Source: Novosphingobium aquimarinum
GTDB taxonomy: Bacteria > Pseudomonadota > Alphaproteobacteria > Sphingomonadales > Sphingomonadaceae
Reading direction: 5' to 3'
Length of the DNA: 36,323 bases
Assembly: GCF_009746585.1 (NCBI RefSeq)
Contig: NZ_WRPO01000031.1
Location: 1 to 36,323 of the forward strand
Below the pieces are notes generated by a model. It did not search any database and had not been told where the DNA came from. It saw only the letters and a list, made by a program, of their open reading frames with translations. How positions within the stretch are numbered: position 1 is the first letter of the stretch; every line of letters starts with the position of its first letter. Shown one piece after another: positions 8,314 to 16,785 of this stretch. Made by a program: the position numbers and the translations under genes.

Positions 8314-8327
8314 TGACCATATGGACA
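8314..8327. promoter_or_regulatory. Operator-like palindrome 4 (TGACCATATGGACA)
   Basis: Shares TGACCATATGG with the reverse complement of palindrome 3. It ends 6 bp before the leuC-like start, so a bound repressor could block both transcription and the ribosome site region. Confidence 0.5.
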
Positions 8328-8333
8328 AGTTCG

Positions 8334-9746
8334 ATGGCTGGAAAAACACTGTACGATAAAATCTGGGACGCTCATCTCGTTGCCACGACCGACGACGGTG
8401 AGGCGATCCTCTACGTCGATCTCCACCTCATTAACGAGGTGACGTCCCCGCAGGCTTTTGCTGGATTGATTGAGGCAGGGCGCAAGGTTCGCCGTCCTGA
8501 GCGTTGCCTGGCCGTGGCAGATCATAACACACCAACTGAGGGCCAAGATCTCGGCGTTGAACATATCGATGACGCCGAATCGCGCACTCAGCTAGAAGCG
8601 CTCGCTGCCAATGTCGCAGAGTTTGGCATCGAGTTCATGCCAATGGGCGCTCGCCAGAACGGAATTGTCCATGTCGTCGGTCCGGAACTTGGCCGAACTT
8701 GGCCTGGCATGACGATCGTCTGCGGGGACTCCCATACGTCCACACATGGCGCATTCGGCGCCCTTGCTCACGGGATTGGCACAAGCGAGGTCGAACATGT
8801 GCTGGCCACCCAGACGCTGCGACAGGACAAATCACGCAATATGCGGGTGTGCTTCGTCGGGGAGGCTCCTGCAGGTACTGGAGGCAAGGATTTTGCCCTA
8901 GCATTGATAGGCCGCATCGGCACTGCGGGAGCCACCGGCCATGTCATCGAGTATTGCGGCCCGGCCATCGATGCCCTGAGCATGGAAGGGCGTATGACCC
9001 TGTGCAATATGACGATCGAAGCCGGGGCGCGGGCGGGCATGGTCGCGCCTGATGACGCGACCATCGCCTATCTCAAAGGCCGATCGGGAGTCCCGCAGGG
9101 CGACGCATGGAAACGTGCTCTTGATCGATGGAGCAAGCTATATTCGGATGCGGATGCACGCTTCGATCAAGAGATCGTTATTGACGTCTCCGAAATCGCC
9201 CCTCTGGTGACTTGGGGCACCAGTCCAGAAGACGTGATACCAGTCGATGGCGTCGTCCCCGATCCCGCCCAACTTACCGACAGGGATCGGCGCGCTCAGA
9301 TGGAGAAGGCACTCGGTTATATGGGCCTTGAGCCTGGCACTCCGATTACATCTATACCCGTGGATCGGGTGTTCATCGGCTCCTGCACAAATGCAAGAAT
9401 CGAGGATATACGGGCTGCCGCCGCGATTGTGCGCGGTCGCCATGTAGCAGCCGGCATTCGCGCAATGGTTGTTCCTGGCTCTCGCGCTGTGATGCGCGCA
9501 GCGGAGGACGAAGGCCTCGACCAAGTCCTCATCGCAGCCGGCTTTGAATGGCGCGAACCAGGTTGCTCTATGTGCCTCGGCATGAACCCGGACCGGCTGG
9601 CGCCCGGCGAACGCTGCGCCTCAACCTCGAACAGAAATTTCGAGGGGCGGCAGGGTCGAGGAGGGCGCACACATCTCATGAGTCCTGCAATGGCTGCCGC
9701 GACAGCGATCGCAGGACATATCGCAGACGTCCGGGAGTATCTGTAA
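8334..9746 (+). CDS. leuC: LeuC-like hydro-lyase large subunit (aconitase superfamily)
   Basis: 470 residues, full length for 3-isopropylmalate dehydratase large subunits. Start ATG 8334 (MAGKTLYDKIWDAH) matches the usual LeuC N-terminus. CGDSHTSTHGAFG is near residue 127. The three cluster Cys are C351 (GSCTNAR), C411 and C414 (PGCSMCLGMN), so a [4Fe-4S] site is intact. SNRNFEGRQGRGGRTHLMSP is the standard C-terminal signature. Known LeuCD acts in leucine synthesis, but no leuA or leuB lies here and the gene is embedded in acyl-CoA catabolism behind palindrome 4. A related reaction on a branched hydroxy-diacid (for example citramalate, citraconate or dimethylmalate type) is plausible. The gene symbol denotes family only. 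Confidence 0.9.
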   Translation: MAGKTLYDKIWDAHLVATTDDGEAILYVDLHLINEVTSPQAFAGLIEAGRKVRRPERCLAVADHNTPTEGQDLGVEHIDDAESRTQLEALAANVAEFGIEFMPMGARQNGIVHVVGPELGRTWPGMTIVCGDSHTSTHGAFGALAHGIGTSEVEHVLATQTLRQDKSRNMRVCFVGEAPAGTGGKDFALALIGRIGTAGATGHVIEYCGPAIDALSMEGRMTLCNMTIEAGARAGMVAPDDATIAYLKGRSGVPQGDAWKRALDRWSKLYSDADARFDQEIVIDVSEIAPLVTWGTSPEDVIPVDGVVPDPAQLTDRDRRAQMEKALGYMGLEPGTPITSIPVDRVFIGSCTNARIEDIRAAAAIVRGRHVAAGIRAMVVPGSRAVMRAAEDEGLDQVLIAAGFEWREPGCSMCLGMNPDRLAPGERCASTSNRNFEGRQGRGGRTHLMSPAMAAATAIAGHIADVREYL

Positions 9747-10333
9747 TGCAGCCGTTTACGACCTTGACCGGCACAGCGGTTCCATTGCCGATGGCTAACG
9801 TCGACACCGATCAGATTCTGCCCAAGCAGTTCCTTAAGACGGTGAAGCGGACCGGCCTTGAAGCAGGCCTGTTCTACGATCTTCGCTTCGATGAGGCTGG
9901 GGGCGAACTAGCTGATTTCATCCTCAATAGGCCGGCATACCGCACTGCAGCCATTCTCGTAGGTGGAGACAATTTTGGATGCGGGTCCTCGCGCGAGCAT
10001 GCTCCGTGGGCGCTTTTGGATTTTGGTATCAGATGCGTAATAGCCCCCTCCTTCGCCGAAATCTTTTATCAAAACTGTATCAACAATGGCCTATTGCCAG
10101 TAGAGTTGGCCGCAGGTGAAGTAGAACGCATCTCCGAAGAAGCTCAAGCCTCACCTAACGGCTTTGTCGTCGATTTGATCAACACTCAGGTGCGATGCCC
10201 CTCAGGCACTATTTTTTGCTTTGCGATTGGCGATATCCATAAACAGCGCTTGCTCAAGGGTTTGGACCTCATTGGCGATACGCTCCAATATGCTAGCGAT
10301 ATCGACCAATTCGAGTCTGAGCAATCATGGTAG
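9746..10333 (+). CDS. leuD: LeuD-like hydro-lyase small subunit
   Basis: 195 residues, normal for LeuD. ATG 9746 shares its A with the stop of the large-subunit gene (TAATG), so translation is coupled. A longer open frame upstream overlaps leuC and is not the real start. Motifs: VDTDQILPKQFL near residue 20, GGDNFGCGSSREHAPWAL (substrate-specificity swivelling domain) at about 72, and IAPSFAEIFYQNCINNGLLPVEL. It forms the heterodimer with the LeuC-like subunit. The ordinary leucine enzyme is probably encoded elsewhere in the genome, so this is likely a pathway-specific paralogue. That point cannot be tested from this window. Confidence 0.9.
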   Translation: MQPFTTLTGTAVPLPMANVDTDQILPKQFLKTVKRTGLEAGLFYDLRFDEAGGELADFILNRPAYRTAAILVGGDNFGCGSSREHAPWALLDFGIRCVIAPSFAEIFYQNCINNGLLPVELAAGEVERISEEAQASPNGFVVDLINTQVRCPSGTIFCFAIGDIHKQRLLKGLDLIGDTLQYASDIDQFESEQSW

Positions 10334-10476
10334 TGTTTGTATAGCTCGCATGACGATACTCTTGAGATGAGTCTGCGCAATCCGGGTGATTCCAGAATTG
10401 TCCACGGACCACAAGCGGCAGCTTGGCTGCTCACCCCCTGCAACGGTCTCTTCGGGCCTCATCGCTAGAGCATTTT

Positions 10477-10901
10477 CACGATTGCCGGAATCGTGGGGAT
10501 TCTCATTGATCTGATGGTGTGTGATCCATAGGCTACCGTCAGGATGGACGCGGTGATGGGATGGTGATCGGCTCAAAGCTATTCGCAGGATCTGCGCGAC
10601 CGTGTTCTCGCGATGGTGGATGGGGGGATGGCGGTTTGCTAGGCGGCGCCGGTCTTCCGGGCGAGCGTCGCTTAAATCTACAAGGCCCTGATCCGCGGCA
10701 TTCTGACGGGCGATGCGGGGATCAAGACTGACCGCTGGCGTCCTGCGCGCAAGCTGTCAGGTGAGCAGAAACGGGCGCTGGCGGCGCACGTCCGCTCAGG
10801 CCCCGGCATCACGCCGGCGCGGGCGCGAGACTGGCTCGCGGCCGAGCACGGCATCGATCTGAGCGTCGGTGCGATGTGGAATGCGGTGAAGCGTCTCGGA
10901 C
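10477..10901 (+). pseudogene. IS630-family transposase remnant
   Basis: Reading from 10577 in one frame gives SYSQDLRDRVLAMVDGG, a stop, a degraded helix-turn-helix stretch, a second stop, then RKLSGEQKRALAAHV and WLAAEHGIDLSVGAMWNAVK. This is the N-terminal half of an IS630 transposase. It has two in-frame stops, no start and no C-terminal DDE half. The palindrome CACGATTGCCGGAATCGTG at 10477-10495 may mark the old element end. Between leuD and this remnant (10334-10476) I see nothing else. Confidence 0.7.
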
Positions 10902-11029
10902 GATCTATCCGGTCAGCCAACTGCACATCTATTCGCCGATATGATTGTGCGCTGCGCCGATCTCGTCACCGTCTGCGATGACAGCAATGTTATGAACTTT
11001 TGCCGCTGCGAACGAACGGAGTCGGTTAG

Positions 11030-11086
11030 TTTGATACCGGCCAGACCATCCTCGTCAATGGCGGCTACCTATGGAATAGCTTGAAT
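11030..11086 (+). pseudogene. Short SDR C-terminal remnant
   Basis: The frame starting at 11030 reads FDTGQTILVNGGYLW, resembling the conserved C-terminal end of SDR proteins (TGQ..xVDGG). Nothing recognisable of the rest of the gene remains. It suggests that a third SDR gene was once here and was lost between the IS630 remnant and the integrase. The match is short, so it may be chance. Confidence 0.4.
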
Positions 11087-11154
11087 GGGTCGCAGCTTAG
11101 CCCATTGCCGCCCACCGCGCGCCGAGCTCTTCCGCTCAGAGAGTCGCATGACAC

Positions 11155-12453
11155 CTAAATAGCGGTAACCCTATCCGACTCTGCCTTCAGTCTCATCTCG
11201 GTACTCGATTGGGAGTGACCGCGCGATTTCATCGGAACCACGTTCCCCTTGAGATCAAGTATCCGTGCCACCAATGTCGCCAGTTTCCGGAGCGCTGCCG
11301 TTTTTTCAGCCAGATAGTCGTGCTGGTCATAAACGCCTTCCACGCCGGGAATCACATGCCCTAGAACCCGTTCTGAAACATGCGGTGAGACGCCTGCCCG
11401 GATCATTAGCGTTTTTCCGGTCCGGCGTAGATCATGCAGGACCCAGTGTGGAATAGGGTGGCCTGCAATTTCCTCCATTTTGGCGTCAAGCTCAGCCTTA
11501 TCATCTGTAAAACCGTTGATGGGGCCGTCCAAACGCCCTTGGAAGATATAAGGCTTGGTCGCAGTTGTAGGCTGATTTCGAACGATCTGCATGGCCATGC
11601 CGGATAGACGAACATGTTCAGCATTACCCTTCTCGCGGTCCTCGGTCGGAATCGTCCACAACCCATCGGACGTGACATAGTCTCGGTGCATCAATCGTAG
11701 CTTTTCCCGCCGTTGGAGCGTCAGCAGCAACAGCTGACAGAAGGCTCCAAAAGTTTCCAATGTCTCGCAAGCCTGCCAGAATATCCGAATTTCCTCGTCA
11801 GTCAGTATCCGCTTTCGTTTGCGTTCAGACGGCTTGGTCCGCTTCATTCCTCGCACAATCGGCGACGCGAAATCGTCACCCCGGGCCGCATACCAGTTAA
11901 ACATCGAACTGAGCTGTGCAAGGACGGCATCCGCTTGGGTCGCCCCATTAGCATCCTGGATCGTGTCGAGCAGTGAGGTCACATCTCGTCGCGTGATGAC
12001 CGCAACTGCGCGATCACGCCACCGCTCGTTGCCTTGGAGGTCAGCGAAAATATAGTGTTCGAAGATTCGTTTGATCTCCTGAGCGGATCGGAGCGGCGCC
12101 AGCGGTCTTCCGCGTCCGTCCTTCTGCCCTTCCTTCATGACATGACGCTTGAAATATTCGGCGAACACCGTCGCAACAGTATCCAAGGCAACTGCAGGCT
12201 TCGAGTCTGCTGCCTGGATCGGGCTGCTTGGATCTATACCCTCAGCGATCGCCGCCTTCCATTCCCGGGCCTTCTGCCTCGCTTCATCCAAGGCAAGTGC
12301 GGGCACGCCCTTCTTGACGATGTAGATACGATCCTTGGCGTCCGCAGGGCTGAAGTCGCCTAGGACTCTGCGGCTCGGGGCGCCAAACGTTCCATCACCT
12401 TTGGCGTACCGCGCATAGAGCCAGAATGTAACAGAAAATTTCTTCGTTGCCAT
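11155..12453 (-). CDS. Tyrosine recombinase (phage/P4-type integrase)
   Basis: 432 residues from ATG 12453, with GAGG 5 bases upstream; the frame runs open to 12504. N-terminal arm-binding DUF4102-like region (about 1-90), SAM-like core-binding domain (about 110-210), then the catalytic domain with the first Arg in TLQRREKLRLMH, HDLRRTGK (His-x-x-Arg), VLGH and a Tyr in VYDQHDYL. All catalytic positions are present, so it may be active. Its 5' end faces the 55-bp tRNA-derived repeat at 12629. It probably integrates the element lying to the left, at a tRNA gene. Confidence 0.88.
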   Translation of the reverse strand: MATKKFSVTFWLYARYAKGDGTFGAPSRRVLGDFSPADAKDRIYIVKKGVPALALDEARQKAREWKAAIAEGIDPSSPIQAADSKPAVALDTVATVFAEYFKRHVMKEGQKDGRGRPLAPLRSAQEIKRIFEHYIFADLQGNERWRDRAVAVITRRDVTSLLDTIQDANGATQADAVLAQLSSMFNWYAARGDDFASPIVRGMKRTKPSERKRKRILTDEEIRIFWQACETLETFGAFCQLLLLTLQRREKLRLMHRDYVTSDGLWTIPTEDREKGNAEHVRLSGMAMQIVRNQPTTATKPYIFQGRLDGPINGFTDDKAELDAKMEEIAGHPIPHWVLHDLRRTGKTLMIRAGVSPHVSERVLGHVIPGVEGVYDQHDYLAEKTAALRKLATLVARILDLKGNVVPMKSRGHSQSSTEMRLKAESDRVTAI

Positions 12454-12628
12454 GCCAGCCTCAATTTGCGCTACAGACTGCGCTACAAACAGAAGTGATG
12501 CCACTCACCTCCATATTCAGGAGCATGACGCGATACAAACGATAGTGCAAGGAAATATAAGGGTAATTCTCGCAATATGGTGATACGAAATACCGTCAGT
12601 TACCCCGGCGAGACGCCTGACCCAATTT

Positions 12629-12683
12629 CTCTTAATCAGCGGGTCCTAGGTTCGAGCCCTAGTGCGTCCACCATTTTTCTTCC
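12629..12683 (+). repeat. Attachment-site direct repeat, copy 1 (tRNA 3' end)
   Basis: 55 bp identical to 32755-32809 in the same orientation. It begins CTCTTAATCAGCGGGTC and contains the T-arm CTAGG TTCGAGC CCTAG, acceptor strand TGCGTCC and A-CCA. The CTCTTAA anticodon loop implies tRNA-Lys(CTT). The 5' half of a tRNA is absent upstream, so this is an att remnant and not a functional tRNA. It lies between an intact integrase (left) and an integrase remnant (right). Confidence 0.85.
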
Positions 12684-12690
12684 TTTACAA

Positions 12691-12999
12691 TCAAGAGTTT
12701 ACGTCGAGGCCGGCGACAAGCTTGAGCCGCGGACGGCTCTCACTGTGACCATTTTTGTGACCTGAGCTTTCCAGCTTTTCCGGGCAGTTAGACTTTTTCG
12801 TGTCTGTGACCGGATTAATCAGCGGGTCTGTGCCCGGTAAAATCAGCTGGTCGGCATAGGGCTGGAGGTGCTTCACCGACATGTGCGCATAACGCCGCAC
12901 CATCGACTCCGATTTCCATCCCCCCAGCTCCTGAAGCACCCAGGTGGGCACGTCATTCTGCCGGAGCCAGGTCGCCCAGGTGTGCCGCAGATCGCCTTT
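12691..12999 (-). pseudogene. N-terminally truncated tyrosine integrase
   Basis: The C-terminal catalytic part of a phage integrase is visible: GDLRHTWATWLRQNDVP (His-x-x-Arg region), VLQELGGWKS and MVRRYAHMSVKHLQPYADQL with the nucleophilic Tyr. Homology starts abruptly at about 12999. The frame continues to 13116 in unrelated sequence, so the N-terminal two thirds are lost. Its stop lies 7 bp from the att repeat, the usual place for the integrase of an island. It is probably the dead integrase of the 20-kb island to its right. Confidence 0.8.
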
Positions 13000-13183
13000 T
13001 ATGGGTCGGGCGGCATCGCTCTCATGTCGCGCGCCCGAACCCGCTACACCGCCGCCTTCCCGACATCCTGTTTGCCTGCTCCCCATTTCAGGGGAAAGCG
13101 CAGCGCTCCATATCATGTTGTGCTTGCGGCATCTTTTTGGAGGTGCCGATCATGCGCCATCTGGCCACAGCAGTTTCCAAAAT

Positions 13184-13207
13184 GCAAATATTTGCGAATT
13201 GTTCGCA
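13184..13207. promoter_or_regulatory. Two overlapping palindromes
   Basis: GCAAATATTTGC (13184-13195) overlaps TGCGAATTGTTCGCA (13193-13207) in an AT-rich patch between the integrase remnant and the DUF2285 pseudogene. Candidate operator for either divergent gene. A 37-codon frame with GGAGG at 8 bases (ATG 13152 to 13265) runs across it, but I do not recognise the product. Confidence 0.4.
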
Positions 13208-13244
13208 GTTTATTTGCAGCGGCAGTGATTGCCACGGCGTTCTC

Positions 13245-14102
13245 GAGGCACCGAGAGTTGGCTGATCGGGCCGAACAGCGCGCGCCCGATGGCAGCGATC
13301 CACGAGCTTATCGCTGGCTTGCATCGCTCGACCGCGAAGGCTGGGCCTGGGAATGGTTGCGCCGCGATCCCGGCTATCGCGGCGTCCAGCGACCCGGGTC
13401 ACAAGCCTGTGCGGTGCCGCTCTTCCTTCCGGCGGGCAGCCCCGATCCGCATCGGGGGTTGCTCTTTCGCCGAGGATCCCACCCGCTCGGCCCAGAACGC
13501 CGCGATCCTCTTCGACGCGACAACCGACGCATGGGTGCTGTCCTGCGAAATCGTCGATAGCGACGCCGATCGCGTCGATCTGCTGCGAACAGGTTGCTTT
13601 TCGGCACTGCTGCAGCGGCGACCCTTCCGAGCATGTGCTGCTCTCCGACGGTATTCGCCGTGTGCGCCTCGATGTGCATGGCGGCAGTCTGCGCGAGGGT
13701 CCCGTGGCGCTACGGTTTTGCTTTACCGGATTGGCAAGGATCAGCGCACCGCTGACGACGCTCCGCCGGCTTGCCGCCTTCGAGCGATTAGGGCGTATGC
13801 CCCGCCACTTGTTCCCCGCCGAACGGCGCGCGGACCGCTGGACGCTCGCCTTGCGTGCGCACGATGCGAGGGCGCACGGCGCGAGCCAACGTGAAGTGGC
13901 CGAAGCGTTGTTCGGAGTTGCACCCGTCCGGCGCGAGTGGGACGCAGCATCAGATCATCTGCGCTCCAAGATCCGGAGGCTGCTGCGCTTGGGTACTGGC
14001 ATGACTGCGGGCGGGTGGCGGACCTTGCTCGCGCCTGCTTCGATCGGAGCCGCAGCAGCAAAAGATGGAGAGGAGAAGACAGGCGCGCCTCGCGAGGGGT
14101 AA
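13245..14102 (+). pseudogene. DUF6499/DUF2285 protein, broken by two frameshifts
   Basis: Three frames in succession carry parts of one protein. AYRWLASLDREGWAWEWLRR (DUF6499-like N-terminus) lies in the first frame. DATTDAWVLSC lies in the second. HVLLSDGIRRVRLDV to LRSKIRRLLRLGTGM (DUF2285 domain, about 13630-14010) lies in the third. The shifts fall near 13460 and 13615. Such proteins are common in integrative elements of sphingomonads, often near transfer or regulatory genes, and their role is not well defined. No clear start is visible. Two sequencing errors would mimic this, but the decayed integrase next door supports real decay. Confidence 0.65.
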
Positions 14103-14377
14103 GCGGTCGGGAGCAAGACTACCGACGGCCGACCGCGGAAACCCGCACGTTTATGCTGCCGTCTATCCAACCGCCCACGCCGAAATCGTTGCATTTCGAA
14201 GCGCCAGCAAACACTCGAAGCGCCGTTCCTCGATTGCTGTATTCTACACGCAAGCTCCGAGCCGTGCCCCATGTGCATGTCAGCCATTTACTTGCCGTGG
14301 ATTTCGGCTGTCCGGTTCGCAACAGACCGACACGCTGCGGCGCGCGCCGGGCAGCCTGCCGGCCATTTCACGTCGCC

Positions 14378-14965
14378 TTATCTCTCTAGGTCGGTTTCAT
14401 AAACCGTTCTGATCCAGTTGGGCAGGCGCGGCAACGCAAAGGCCAGCCGCCCGTTCGCGAATGTCAGGCAATGGCTCGGCGGTTCGTTGAGACGCGAATT
14501 GTCGAAGACCATGCCGCGATCTGCTTTAAGGACTGCGGCGCGGATGAATGGTGCGCCACGCGCATAACGGGCACGGATCTTGTCCTCGGGGACAATATGT
14601 CCGCCTTCCTCAACGCGCGTACCGACACGCGCGACAGAAAGGTCGGGCGTATCGACGCCGACATGCATCACGATGACGGTAAAGCCTTTGGTTCGTGCTT
14701 CGTCGATCAGTTCAAGCTTGGAGGGATGCGAGAAGACCGTTTCGGTCACGAAATCGCGACCTCGAGAAAGATACTCATCCCGGCGCGAAGACGCGATCCT
14801 GGCTGCTTCGTAAGACGCGGCTGGAGAGGGATCGCGCAGTTCGTCGCGCTGGATGATGTCGGCGTTGATGAATGATCCTGCGAAGCTTGGTGCTACACGG
14901 GTCTGGTAGAGGGTCGACTTGCCGGCTCCGTTCGGCCCGGCAAGCACGATCATCGTCGGCGTCAT
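14378..14965 (-). CDS. Zeta-toxin-like P-loop kinase
   Basis: 195 residues. Walker A GPNGAGKST at about 10-18, then FINADIIQRDELRDPSPAASYEAARIA, which resembles the substrate-binding helices of zeta toxins, and VTETVFSHPSKLELI at about 75. Known zeta toxins phosphorylate UDP-activated amino sugars and block cell-wall synthesis. This compact chromosomal version is usually found with a ribbon-helix-helix antitoxin. Its start overlaps the antitoxin stop by 4 bp. It probably acts as an addiction module that stabilises the island. Activity is not shown by sequence alone. Confidence 0.8.
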   Translation of the reverse strand: MTPTMIVLAGPNGAGKSTLYQTRVAPSFAGSFINADIIQRDELRDPSPAASYEAARIASSRRDEYLSRGRDFVTETVFSHPSKLELIDEARTKGFTVIVMHVGVDTPDLSVARVGTRVEEGGHIVPEDKIRARYARGAPFIRAAVLKADRGMVFDNSRLNEPPSHCLTFANGRLAFALPRLPNWIRTVYETDLER

Positions 14966-15318
14966 GCCTTATGCGCGGCCTTCTCACGCACGAGATTGCC
15001 GGCTGCATCAAGGCCAACACCTTGTCCAAGCTGCCGCCGCCGGGCAAAGAAAGCGTCTTCATCGGCCCTAGGCTGCCCCATCTTCTCGACAAAGCTGTCG
15101 AGCCAGACATCCTTTTCCTCATCAGTGAGGTCGGTTGTCTCGATGTCGCCAGCGAGCGCAGCAGTGATACGGGCATGATCGAAATTGCCCGATTTCTCGA
15201 TGGCGCGGCCGATGCGCAACCAATGCGCGATCTGGCCAGCAATCGAGCGGCTCTGCAACTCGGACTCGCGGCGGACGATCTTCATGATGTCGTCAGCAAG
15301 TTTGATGGACTGGGCCAT
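14962..15318 (-). CDS. ParD-like antitoxin
   Basis: 118 residues with a strong ribosome site (GGAGGTGACC just before ATG 15318). The N-terminus MAQSIKLADDIMKIVRRES followed by IAGQIAHWLRIGRAIEKSG is characteristic of the TA-system antitoxin ParD family, a ribbon-helix-helix DNA-binding fold. The acidic linker TTDLTDEEKDVW and the C-terminal tail probably bind the toxin. First gene of the pair, overlapping the zeta-like toxin by 4 bp. A perfect-looking operator at 15335-15359 lies directly upstream, consistent with autoregulation by the antitoxin. Confidence 0.82.
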   Translation of the reverse strand: MAQSIKLADDIMKIVRRESELQSRSIAGQIAHWLRIGRAIEKSGNFDHARITAALAGDIETTDLTDEEKDVWLDSFVEKMGQPRADEDAFFARRRQLGQGVGLDAAGNLVREKAAHKA

Positions 15319-15334
15319 AGGTCACCTCCAGCCT

Positions 15335-15359
15335 ATGAGGTAGCATTTTGCCACCTCAT
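15335..15359. promoter_or_regulatory. Toxin-antitoxin operator palindrome
   Basis: Arms ATGAGGTAGC (15335-15344) and GCCACCTCAT (15350-15359), one mismatch, 5-base spacer. It is 16 bp upstream of the antitoxin ATG, where ribbon-helix-helix antitoxins usually bind their own promoter. Confidence 0.65.
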
Positions 15360-15985
15360 TTTCAAGCAGGTCGTGCGAAGTTGAACCTAAGCGCGGCATT
15401 GCTACTTCGAGATGACGCCGGGCAACGGCGCAGAAGTCGGCGCGACCCTTCGGAAACACCACCGGCGCCCACTGAAATCGAAGCCCTATGCCGAAGCTGT
15501 GACTGATATGCTTTGCGGGTATCTCGGAGAATTTCGCCGATCGACTCGCGGGACTGGAGCCACCGACATTCCGGCCGTTCAGCCCGCCGAATGAACGTTC
15601 TAAAAGCGGCCGCTCGTTCATCCTGCTTGTGATGGCGAGAAGTGGGACTTTTCTGACGTTCCAGAGCGGTAGGTTAAACGGCAACTCTCGTCGGAAGCCG
15701 ACATCCCGCATTTGACTGACCGGGGTAGCCAAGTTTCAAAGAAAGGGCCGCTTTCGGTCGGGCAGGTTTCGGGGAGGCAGCCTCAGTGAGCTGCCCTTTG
15801 TTCAGGTTGCCTGATCCGATCCCGGGCGCCGCCCGAAGTGCCCGCACCTGGCAGCAAGGCGACTGTCCGCTTTCTACGGAATAGGCGAGGGAAGCAGTCC
15901 CGTATTTCGATAGTATTGGCGCACTCGCCGACATACTTAAAGTCGTCTCCTGCCAAATGAGATAAGCGAAGCCCCAAGCCAGATA
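15360..15985. other. Gene-free stretch with degenerate sequence
   Basis: No frame here shows recognisable protein sequence. A short inverted repeat ATGAACG/CGTTCAT surrounds 15592-15633. Phrases such as CTGTCCGCTTTC near 15865 recur near 19637. It looks like decayed intergenic filler of a type frequent in sphingomonad genomes. Confidence 0.4.
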
Positions 15986-16771
15986 TCAGCTTCGTTGATG
16001 AAGTGCGCGTTCCAGCGAGACCGCCATTTCCCTGGCGAGCTTCTGCTGCAGCGGAACATAGTCGTTGTTGTCGGTGGGCGCGGCGAACTCTCTCGACCAA
16101 AGTATGCGACCATCACTGGCCTGGCGCAGCGTCACCGTGACGACCGTGCGCTGCGTCGTCTGGCGAACGCTGACCCGGGCGTGCAGGTCCGCCTTCTCAC
16201 CGGAAGTCACTATCTGGTAGTCGGCCGGCAGAATCTGTGTTGCCTGCGCGACGAAGCTCTCGCGCAAACCCACATTGAAGTGCGGATATAGTACATATTC
16301 GCACATGCCTTTGACCGGCTCTATAGCAATGCGATGATGTGAATCGGACGCGCTGACGTGCGCCCATGTTGCTCCTCCTATGGCAAGAGCGGCCAGAGCG
16401 CCAAAACCGAGGACTTGCCGTGAGAGACGTCGGCCTCGCTTCGGCGCAGCTGCCTCCATTTCCGCCTCCGCTATGGTACCAATGAACCGGTAGCCGGCGC
16501 GCGGCCGCGTCTGGACGTAACGCGGGGTCGTCACATCATCGTCCAGCAGAGCCCGGATGCGTCTGATGCATGTGTTGAGCGCGGCGTCGCCGCCCGTGCC
16601 AGCGCGCGCCCAAAACCGATCGAGCAACTCCTGTCGGCTCACTGTCCTGTCGTGATTCTCGATCAGATAGGCCAGAACCTCGATGATCTGCGGGGGCGCC
16701 TCGAGCTTCTCGTCCCCGCGAAAAATCTGGAATGAAACCAAGTTCAGCCGAAAATCGTCGAAAGCAATCAT
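15986..16771 (-). CDS. Membrane-anchored winged-helix regulator (CadC/ToxR-like)
   Basis: 261 residues. The N-terminal OmpR/PhoB-type winged helix (about 1-98) includes IIEVLAYLIENHDRTVSRQELLDRFW, TCIRRIRALLDDD and the wing RYVQTRPRAGYRFIG. One transmembrane segment follows a basic stretch (about 118-137: VLGFGALAALAIGGATWAHV). The periplasmic C-terminal domain has an AQATQILPADYQIVTSGEKADLHARVSV pattern and two Cys or fewer. Such proteins sense outside the membrane and bind DNA inside. AGGGAAGAG precedes the start. It is divergent from the serine hydrolase gene and probably controls it through the palindrome at 16786-16814. Confidence 0.8.
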   Translation of the reverse strand: MIAFDDFRLNLVSFQIFRGDEKLEAPPQIIEVLAYLIENHDRTVSRQELLDRFWARAGTGGDAALNTCIRRIRALLDDDVTTPRYVQTRPRAGYRFIGTIAEAEMEAAAPKRGRRLSRQVLGFGALAALAIGGATWAHVSASDSHHRIAIEPVKGMCEYVLYPHFNVGLRESFVAQATQILPADYQIVTSGEKADLHARVSVRQTTQRTVVTVTLRQASDGRILWSREFAAPTDNNDYVPLQQKLAREMAVSLERALHQRS

Positions 16772-16785
16772 TTCTCTTCCCTCAA

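Noticed and set aside
365..10333. Naming the cluster as steroid, bile-acid or estrogen degradation
   Set aside because: The dehydrogenase pair and SCP-x thiolase are compatible, but no ring-cleaving enzyme or other marker gene is present, so the substrate cannot be named.
12629..12674. Functional tRNA gene
   Set aside because: Only the anticodon loop to CCA part exists, here and at 32755. The D-arm and 5' acceptor strand are missing, so these are att remnants.
13152..13265. 37-codon frame with a good ribosome site
   Set aside because: Product not recognisable and it lies in decayed sequence across the palindromes. Noted, but not called as a gene.
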